Shown: positions 58,355 through 64,000 of the stretch, one piece after another
How the letters are laid out: each line of letters begins with the position of its first letter
How positions within the stretch are numbered: position 1 is the first letter of the stretch
Assembly (NCBI RefSeq): GCF_009834185.1
Contig: NZ_CP047173.1
Coordinates: forward strand, 3,038,001 to 3,102,000
Length of the DNA stretch: 64,000 bases
Direction of reading: 5' to 3'
From: Rathayibacter sp. VKM Ac-2760
Lineage (GTDB): Bacteria; Actinomycetota; Actinomycetes; Actinomycetales; Microbacteriaceae
The notes under the pieces: generated by a model
Told to the model about the DNA's origin: nothing
The model's database searches: none
Seen by the model: the letters and a program-made list of their open reading frames with translations, nothing else
Made by a program: the position numbers and the translations under genes

Positions 58355-60247
58355 ATGAGCATCTACAGCAACACCCTCCTCCTCGAGACGACCACGATGA
58401 CCGCACCGACCGCGGTCGCCGCGCCGATCGTCCCGCCCGCGCCGCTCGCCCTGCGCCGCTGGGTGCGCGAGACGGCCGCGCTCCTCCAGCCCGACGCGAT
58501 CGAGTGGATCGACGGCTCCCCCGCCGAGTGGTACCGCCTCACCGGCCGCATGGTCGAGGAGGGCAAGCTGATCGCCCTCAACCCGGAGTGGCGGCCCGGC
58601 TCGTTCCTCGCCCGCACCGACCCCGACGACGTCGCCCGGGTCGAGGACCGCACCTTCACCTGCACCACCGACGAGGCCGACGCCGGCCCGACCAACAACT
58701 GGCGCGAGGCGTCCGCGATGAAGGCGGAGCTCGCCCCGCACTTCGCCGGCTCGATGCGCGGCCGGACGCTGTACGTCGTCCCGTTCTCGATGGGCCCGGT
58801 CGGCGGGCCGCTCTCGCAGCTCGGCGTGCAGCTGACCGACTCCGCCTACGCCGCGCTGAACATGCGGATCATGGCCCGCGTCGGCGCGGAGCCGCTCGCC
58901 GCCTTCACCGAGGAGACCGCCTTCGTCCGCGGCGTGCACTCGGTCGGCTTCCCGCTCCGCGACGCCGACGGCACGACCCGCGAGGACGTCGCCTGGCCGT
59001 GCAACGCGACGAAGTACATCACCCAGTTCCCGGAGACCCGCGAGATCTGGTCGTTCGGCTCCGGCTACGGCGGCAACGCGCTGCTGGCGAAGAAGTGCTT
59101 CGCCCTGCGGATCGCCTCGGCGATGGGCCGCGAGGAGGGCTGGCTCGCGGAGCACATGCTGCTCATCCGCATCGTCTCGCCCGAGGGTCGCCGCTACCAC
59201 GTGGCGGCGGCGTTCCCGAGTGCGTGCGGCAAGACCAACCTCGCGATGCTGCAGCCGACGATCCCCGGCTGGCGCGTCGAGACCCTCGGCGACGACATCA
59301 CCTGGATGAAGAAGGGCGAGGACGGCCGCCTGTGGGCGATGAATCCCGAGACCGGCTTCTTCGGCGTCGCGCCGGGCACCGGGCAGAGCAGCAACCCCAA
59401 CGCCGTGCACACCCTCTGGGGCAACACGATCTTCACCAACGTCGCGCTCCGCGAGGACGGTGACGTCTGGTGGGAGGGCCTCACCGACGAGGTCCCCGAG
59501 CGGCTGACCGACTGGCGCGGGGAGCCGTGGACGCCCGCCTCCGGCACGCCCGCCGCGCACCCCAACGCCCGGTTCACGGCGCCGGCCGAGCAGTGCCCGA
59601 CGCTCTCCGGCGACTGGGACGCCTTCGACGGCGTTCCGCTGGACGCGATCGTCTTCGGCGGCCGGCGCGCGAGCAACGTGCCGCTGGTGACCCAGGCCAC
59701 CTCGTGGCAGCACGGCGTCTTCCTCGGCGCGACCATCGCGTCCGAGAAGACGGCCGCGGCGGAGGGGACGGTCGGCGAGCTGCGCCGCGACCCGTTCGCG
59801 ATGCTGCCGTTCTGCGGCTACAACATGGCCGACTACTTCGCGCACTGGCTCGCGGTCGGCGCGGACCTCGGCGAGAAGGCGCCCGCGATCTTCCAGGTCA
59901 ACTGGTTCCGCAAGGGAGCCGACGGCTCCTTCCTCTGGCCCGGCTTCGGCGAGAACGCGCGGGTGCTGCAGTGGCTCGTCCGCCGGATCGAGGGGCTCGC
60001 GGAGTCGAGGCCCAGCGCGATCGGCGACCTGCCGGTGTCGATCGACACGCACGGGCTGAACCTCTCGGCCGCGGCGGAGGAGGAGCTCTTCGCGGTGCCG
60101 ATCGAGGCGTGGCTCGACGAGTGCGCGCTCACCGAGGAGTTCTTCGCCCGCTTCGGCGACCGCCTGCCGCCCGAGCTGACCGCCGAGCTCCGGGCGCTGC
60201 GACTCCGGCTGCTCGCCGAGGAGCTGCCCACGGCCCGCGCGGCCTGA
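58355..60247 (+). CDS. pckG: Phosphoenolpyruvate carboxykinase (GTP)
   Basis: This 630-residue gluconeogenic enzyme interconverts oxaloacetate and PEP with GTP. The kinase P-loop is PSACGKTNLAMLQP. Other motifs are TNNWREASAMKAEL, YVVPFSMGPVG, GDDITWMKKGEDG and GVFLGATIASEKTAA, with metal and PEP-binding residues in place. ATG 58355 has GGAG nine bases upstream; the in-frame ATG at 58397 has none. Expected to work with RamB-controlled acetate or amino acid use. Confidence 0.96.
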   Translation: MSIYSNTLLLETTTMTAPTAVAAPIVPPAPLALRRWVRETAALLQPDAIEWIDGSPAEWYRLTGRMVEEGKLIALNPEWRPGSFLARTDPDDVARVEDRTFTCTTDEADAGPTNNWREASAMKAELAPHFAGSMRGRTLYVVPFSMGPVGGPLSQLGVQLTDSAYAALNMRIMARVGAEPLAAFTEETAFVRGVHSVGFPLRDADGTTREDVAWPCNATKYITQFPETREIWSFGSGYGGNALLAKKCFALRIASAMGREEGWLAEHMLLIRIVSPEGRRYHVAAAFPSACGKTNLAMLQPTIPGWRVETLGDDITWMKKGEDGRLWAMNPETGFFGVAPGTGQSSNPNAVHTLWGNTIFTNVALREDGDVWWEGLTDEVPERLTDWRGEPWTPASGTPAAHPNARFTAPAEQCPTLSGDWDAFDGVPLDAIVFGGRRASNVPLVTQATSWQHGVFLGATIASEKTAAAEGTVGELRRDPFAMLPFCGYNMADYFAHWLAVGADLGEKAPAIFQVNWFRKGADGSFLWPGFGENARVLQWLVRRIEGLAESRPSAIGDLPVSIDTHGLNLSAAAEEELFAVPIEAWLDECALTEEFFARFGDRLPPELTAELRALRLRLLAEELPTARAA

Positions 60248-60350
60248 CCCCGAGCCCGCCGGCCCCGCGCCGGCGCCCCTGTGGCCCGCGGAGGGAACCA
60301 TCCCCTTCTTCGCATCCCCCTCCGCGGGTCCACTCCCCCTCCCCCCCTTG

Positions 60351-60506
60351 CTGATCGAGTAGCCCCGAAGGGGCGTGTCGAGATCCACCAGCTCCGTACA
60401 CGCGGGTCTCGATACGCCGCTGACGCGGCTACTCGACCAGCAAGGACCTCCCCTGCCTCGGCCATGCTGATCGAGTAGCCCCGCAGGGGCGTATCGAGAT
60501 CCCCCC
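60351..60506. repeat. Three REP-like palindromes between pckG and the thioesterase gene
   Basis: CTGATCGAGTAGCCCCGAAG with GTGTCGAGATCC, then GTCTCGATACGCCGCTGACG with CTACTCGACCAGC in the opposite sense, then CTGATCGAGTAGCCCCGCAG with GTATCGAGATCC. They belong to the same family as 811-846 and fill most of the 284-base gap. Confidence 0.75.
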
Positions 60507-60531
60507 TCCACCGCGCGACCAGACGGGCACC

Positions 60532-61488
60532 ATGGACGACCGCATCACCCTCCGCTTCCTCGCCGCGCCGCAGGACGCGACCGCCGACGGCCGCAGCGCC
60601 CAGGCCGGCCGCGTGCTCGAGTGGATCGACAAGGCCGGCTACGCCTGCGCCGTCGGCTGGAGCGGCGGCTACTGCGTGACCGCCTACGTCGGCAACGTGC
60701 ACTTCACCCGGCCGATCGCGGTCGGCAATCTGATCGAGGCCAGCGCGCAGGTCATCCACACCGGCCGCACGAGCATGCACGTGCTGGTCCGGGTCGCCCA
60801 GGCCGACCCGCGCACCGGGCGCTACGAGGCGGCGACGCACTGCCTCCTGATCTTCGTCGCGGTGGACGAGGAGAAGCGCCCCCGCCCGGTCCCGGAGTGG
60901 ACCCCGCGCACGATCGAGGACCTCGCCCTGGCCGAGGGCGCCGCCGCCCGCATCGACGGCCGCCGCGCGCTGCACGAGGTGATGCGCGCCCAGGACTACA
61001 CCGGGGCGGGCACCGGCCCGCGGATCGTCTTCCGCTTCCTCGCCGCTCCCGGCGACGTCAACTGGGGCGGCAACGCCCACGGCGGCATCGTGATGCGCTG
61101 GATCGACGAGGCCGCGAACGCCGTCGCCCAGGGCTGGAGCGGCCGCGACGCGGTCGCCGTCTACTCCGGTGGCATCCACTTCTACCGGCCGGTGCGGATC
61201 GGCCACCTCGTCGAGGTCGAGGCGCGGCTCATCCACACCGGCCCGCGCTCTATGCACCTCGCCATCCACGTGCGCTCGGGTGACCCGCGGACCGGCGAGC
61301 TCGCGCTGACCACGCAGTGCATGAGCGTCCTCGTGGTGCGCGGCGACGACGGCGCGGCCGAGGCCGTGCCGGCGCTCGAGGCGCAGAACGACGAGGACCG
61401 CCGGCTGGACGAGCACGCCCGCGAGCTGATCCGCCTGCGCGCCGCGCTGCCGGCGCTGCCGGTCGGCGTCGCGGCGACGCTCGCCTGA
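60532..61488 (+). CDS. Acyl-CoA thioesterase with tandem hotdog domains
   Basis: The 318-residue protein has two hotdog folds, ~1-135 and ~160-290. Each has the pattern of HotDog ACOT-type enzymes: RVLEWIDKAGYACAVGWSGG and GGIVMRWIDEAANAVAQGWSG, then VHFTRPIAVGNLIEASAQVIH and IHFYRPVRIGHLVEVEARLIH. Such enzymes hydrolyse acyl-CoA to free acid and CoA. The second domain keeps the Asn-x-x-Gly-Gly-like NWGGNAHGG. The substrate chain length is unknown. Confidence 0.88.
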   Translation: MDDRITLRFLAAPQDATADGRSAQAGRVLEWIDKAGYACAVGWSGGYCVTAYVGNVHFTRPIAVGNLIEASAQVIHTGRTSMHVLVRVAQADPRTGRYEAATHCLLIFVAVDEEKRPRPVPEWTPRTIEDLALAEGAAARIDGRRALHEVMRAQDYTGAGTGPRIVFRFLAAPGDVNWGGNAHGGIVMRWIDEAANAVAQGWSGRDAVAVYSGGIHFYRPVRIGHLVEVEARLIHTGPRSMHLAIHVRSGDPRTGELALTTQCMSVLVVRGDDGAAEAVPALEAQNDEDRRLDEHARELIRLRAALPALPVGVAATLA

Positions 61489-61522
61489 CCGGTCAGCGCC
61501 CCCGGGTCGCTAGGGTCGGAGC

Positions 61523-61972
61523 GTGAAGATCCTCGTCGTCAACGGCCCGAACCTGAATCTGCTCGGCACCCGCGAGCCCGCGGTCTACGGCTCCGACACG
61601 CTCGCCGACGCGGAGGCGCTCGCCGCCCGCACTGCGGCGCGGCTCGGCGTCGAGGTCGAGTTCTTCCAGAGCAACTCGGAGGGCGCGATCATCGACCGCC
61701 TGCACGCGGCGCGCGGCACCGCCGCCGGCCTCGTGCTCAACATCGGTGCCTACACCCACACCTCGATCGCGATCCGCGACGCCGTGCTCGCGACCGAGCT
61801 GCCGCTGGTGGAGGTGCACGTGAGCAACGTGCACCGGCGCGAGGAGTTCCGGCAGCACTCCTACCTCTCCGACATCGCCGTCGCCGTGATCGTCGGCGCC
61901 GGCATCGCGGGCTACGGCTACGCGGTCGACGTCCTGGCGCGCACCCTGGGGGCCGCGGCGGCCGACGCGTAG
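61523..61972 (+). CDS. aroQ: Type II 3-dehydroquinate dehydratase
   Basis: This 149-residue shikimate-pathway enzyme dehydrates 3-dehydroquinate. Motifs are ILVVNGPNLNLLGTREPAVYG (with the catalytic Tyr), FFQSNSEGAIIDRLH, NIGAYTHTSIAIRDA and EVHVSNVHRREEFRQHSY (catalytic His region). It starts with GTG at 61523. Gap to the next gene is 10 bases. Confidence 0.94.
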   Translation: MKILVVNGPNLNLLGTREPAVYGSDTLADAEALAARTAARLGVEVEFFQSNSEGAIIDRLHAARGTAAGLVLNIGAYTHTSIAIRDAVLATELPLVEVHVSNVHRREEFRQHSYLSDIAVAVIVGAGIAGYGYAVDVLARTLGAAAADA

Positions 61973-61982
61973 CCTCGGAGGC

Positions 61983-62795
61983 ATGCCCTCCGACGCGACA
62001 CCCTCCGCTCCCGACACCGGCCTCGGCCGCTCCTTCGGCTCCGCCGTCGACGCCTACGACCGCGGGCGGCCGGGCTACCCGGACGACGCGGTGGACTGGC
62101 TCGTCGGGCACGCGCCGGCGCGGGTGGCGGGCGCCTTCGTGCCCGAGCGCGCGCGGGCGGCCGGAGCGGACGCCTCCGACCGGGTGCGCGTCGCGGACCT
62201 CGGCGCGGGCACCGGCAAGTTCACCGCGTCGCTCGTGGCGCGCGGGCTCGACGTGACCGCCGTCGAGCCGGACGCGGCGATGCTGGAGCGGCTGAGCGCT
62301 CAGCTGCCGTCGGTGCGGTCGCTCGCGGGGACGGCCGAGGCGATCCCGGTGCCGGACGCCTCCGTCGAGCTCGTCACCGCCGCGCAGTCCTGGCACTGGG
62401 TCGACGCCGAGCGCGCGAGCGCCGAGGTCGCGCGGGTGCTCGTGCCGGGAGGCGTGCTCGCGCTGGTCTGGAACATCCGCGACGAGACCGTGCCGTGGGT
62501 GCGGCGGCTCGGCGAGGTCGCCGGGTCCTCGACCGCCGAGCGCTTCGAGACCGTGCACCCGCCGCTCGGCTCGGCGCTCGAGCGCCTGGCGTACGCCGAG
62601 TTCGACTGGTCCTTCGAGCTCGACCGGCCGGCCCTGCTCGACATGTTCGCGTCGCGCAGCTACGTGATCGCGATGGCTCCGGAGGAGCGCGCCGCGGTGC
62701 TCGCCGCCGTCGCCGAGGTCGTCGACGCGCTGCCCGGCGACCGCGTCGCGATGCCGTACGCCACCCGCGTGACGCTCGCCCGCCGCGCGTCGTAG
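61983..62795 (+). CDS. Class I SAM-dependent methyltransferase, substrate unknown
   Basis: The 270-residue protein has the SAM motif VADLGAGTGKFTASLVARGLD (~66-86), motif II TAVEPDAAMLERL and SWHWVDAERASAEVARVLVPGG, typical of the methyltransferase-11 group. ATG 61983 is 10 bases after aroQ, so cotranscription is likely. No sequence clue to the substrate. Confidence 0.85.
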   Translation: MPSDATPSAPDTGLGRSFGSAVDAYDRGRPGYPDDAVDWLVGHAPARVAGAFVPERARAAGADASDRVRVADLGAGTGKFTASLVARGLDVTAVEPDAAMLERLSAQLPSVRSLAGTAEAIPVPDASVELVTAAQSWHWVDAERASAEVARVLVPGGVLALVWNIRDETVPWVRRLGEVAGSSTAERFETVHPPLGSALERLAYAEFDWSFELDRPALLDMFASRSYVIAMAPEERAAVLAAVAEVVDALPGDRVAMPYATRVTLARRAS

Positions 62796-62838
62796 CGCCG
62801 CTCGCGGGTCGAGCAGCCGCCCCAGCGGTGGCAGCAAC

Positions 62839-62881
62839 CATGCTGGTCGAGCAGCCGCGCCAGCGGCGTATCGAGACCTCG
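62839..62881 (+). repeat. REP-like palindrome
   Basis: CATGCTGGTCGAGCAGCCGC is followed by CAGCGGCGTATCGAGACCTCG, the same family as 811-846 and 60351-60506. It sits in the gap before rnhA. Confidence 0.7.
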
Positions 62882-62973
62882 TCCGGGTCGCCGCCGGCGC
62901 GGCCGGCGCCGGTGCGGGCGACTACCCTCGAAGGGCGCTGGCGACAGCGCACCGATTCCGAGGAGGACCGCAC

Positions 62974-63495
62974 GTGAGCATCATCGCCGCCGCAGACGGA
63001 TCAGCGCTGGGCAACCCCGGCCCCGCGGGCTGGGCCTGGTACGTCGACGACGAGCGCTGGGCGGCCGGCGGCTGGTCGCACGGCACGAACAACATCGGCG
63101 AGCTCACGGCGGTCCTCGAACTGCTCCGCGCCACGGCGCAGGAGAGCGAGCCCGTCCACATCCTCTGCGACAGCCAGTACGCCATCAAGGCCTGCACCGA
63201 GTGGCTGCCGGGCTGGAAGCGGAAGGGCTGGCGCAAGGCCGACGGCAAGCCGGTGATGAACGTCGAGATCATCAAGGCGCTCGACGAGGAGCTGCAGGGC
63301 CGCGCCGTCACCTTCGAGTGGGTGAAGGGCCACGCCAACCACCGGATGAACGAGGCCGCCGACGTGCGCGCCCGTGCGGCGGCCACGGCCTACCAGCGTC
63401 GCACCGCCGTCGACGCCGGCCCGGGCTGGCCGGGTGCGGCTCCGGCCGTGACGCCCGCCGCCGAGACCGAGGACGCCCCCGCGACCCTCTTCTGA
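62974..63495 (+). CDS. rnhA: Ribonuclease HI with short C-terminal extension
   Basis: This 173-residue enzyme degrades the RNA strand of RNA-DNA hybrids. Catalytic acidic residues are visible in AAADGSALGNPG, NNIGELTAVLELL, HILCDSQYAI and HRMNEAADVRA (D-E-D-D). The GTG at 62974 has GAGGAGGA upstream. The last ~30 residues are a Pro/Ala-rich tail. Confidence 0.93.
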   Translation: MSIIAAADGSALGNPGPAGWAWYVDDERWAAGGWSHGTNNIGELTAVLELLRATAQESEPVHILCDSQYAIKACTEWLPGWKRKGWRKADGKPVMNVEIIKALDEELQGRAVTFEWVKGHANHRMNEAADVRARAAATAYQRRTAVDAGPGWPGAAPAVTPAAETEDAPATLF

Positions 63496-63515
63496 TCGAC
63501 GACCCACCGCCGCGC

Positions 63516-64000
63516 TCAGGGCAGCCGCAGCACCCCCGTCGCGACCAGCTCGCGCACCCGGGGCAGCACCGAGTCCAGCACCGCCGCCTCCTCCACGTGC
63601 AGGAGCGACGCGACCGCGGCCGTGATCGCCGCGACCGACAGCTCGCCGTCGCAGGCGCCGACGACCGCGGCGAGCGCCGTGTCCGCCTCCTCGACCCGCG
63701 CGAGGCCGCCGCCCTGGCGCAGCCGCAGCACCGTCGGATCGTCGTTGCCCGGCCAGTAGTGCCGCTCCTCGGTGACGTCTCCCGCGACGACGAGGGCCTG
63801 CCGCGCGAGCGCCGCGTCGTCCAGCCGGGACAGCCGCTCCTGCGCGTCGAGGCAGTGCGCGAGGTGCCCGCCCAGCCCCGCGGTCGCGACGGCCCCGTCG
63901 AGCCGCTCCAGCCGCCGGATCGGCGGGCGCGGCGACGCGGGCAGGCGCAGGGTGACGTAGCCGAAGCCCACCCCGGTCACGCCGCGGCGCTCGAAGTCCT
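63516..64000 (-). CDS. C-terminal part of a larger protein, probably a methyltransferase (cut by window edge)
   Basis: The minus-strand frame stays open through base 64000, so the N-terminus is outside the window; about 160 residues are visible. GVGFGYVTLRLP, then a helical region with HYWPGNDDPTVLRLRQGGGL and a winged-helix-like end (ISVAAITAAVASLL pattern). This resembles the C-terminal domain of actinobacterial proteins with a HemK-type methyltransferase domain in front. The identification is tentative because the catalytic part is not seen. Confidence 0.5.
   Translation of the reverse strand, partial: DFERRGVTGVGFGYVTLRLPASPRPPIRRLERLDGAVATAGLGGHLAHCLDAQERLSRLDDAALARQALVVAGDVTEERHYWPGNDDPTVLRLRQGGGLARVEEADTALAAVVGACDGELSVAAITAAVASLLHVEEAAVLDSVLPRVRELVATGVLRLP

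Noticed and set aside
56312..60247. Continuous plus-strand frame of 1311 codons spanning ramB and pckG
   Set aside because: Only the part from 58355 is pckG. The upstream 680 codons are antisense to ramB, with Arg/Gly/Val-rich composition and no domain; they stay open because of high GC.

Overview
The window is high-GC DNA with the gene content and style of a Microbacteriaceae actinobacterium. Pointers are sdhCDAB with separate small membrane subunits, RamB next to a GTP-type PEP carboxykinase, an LpdA-type quinone reductase, many GTG/TTG starts and 4-base start/stop overlaps. Genus is a guess (Rathayibacter, Curtobacterium, Clavibacter or Microbacterium-like). No IS element, phage, tRNA, rRNA or CRISPR array was seen.

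Layout. 1-9.5 kb: end of a biotin-dependent carboxylase, a repeat-rich gap, lpdA, punA plus a phosphosugar mutase, a membrane-anchored hydrolase and a secreted chitinase. 9.2-19.0 kb: nucleoside uptake and salvage on the minus strand (BMP lipoprotein, ABC ATPase, two permeases, cdd, deoA, then add with orphan PTS IIA/IIB). 19.2-22.6 kb: a solitary gene for a 1135-residue secreted protein. 22.8-25.1 kb: manC and a GDP-mannose glycosyltransferase. 25.3-28.8 kb: sdhCDAB. 32.3-36.4 kb: fructose operon. 36.5-39.2 kb: xthA, trpS and a HAD phosphatase. 39.2-50.0 kb: a RiPP cluster. 50.0-55.5 kb: glpK, glpF, glpD and a divergent regulator. 56.6-60.2 kb: ramB and pckG. 60.5-64 kb: thioesterase, aroQ, a methyltransferase, rnhA and an edge-truncated gene.

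Two accessory systems stand out. The 19.2-22.6 kb protein has the architecture of a clostridial neurotoxin-like protein. It carries a signal peptide, an M27-like zinc protease with HELMH, a distal Glu and an R-x-x-Y, then a CxxC at the domain border and a hydrophobic translocation-like domain. Three Ig-like domains replace the usual receptor-binding half. No NTNHA, HA or OrfX companions lie nearby, so target and activity are unknown. The 39.2-50.0 kb cluster is a daptide-type RiPP pathway: three precursors ending in Ala-Thr, a recognition protein, dehydrogenase, aminotransferase, methyltransferase, intramembrane protease and ABC exporter. It also contains a YcaO cyclodehydratase, although the precursors have no cysteine.

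Intergenic DNA is full of structured repeats. One family of 92-bp units occurs as arrays at 11.2, 28.9 and 30.1 kb (the last in the opposite orientation); each unit is itself a long imperfect hairpin. Other families are a ~100-bp element carrying a CTGAGCCGC hairpin, CTGRTCGAGTAGCC/GTATCGAGAYC palindromes, and a 65-bp CGCGAGATGCCAGTT palindrome. Both DUF559-like nuclease genes sit between such repeats.
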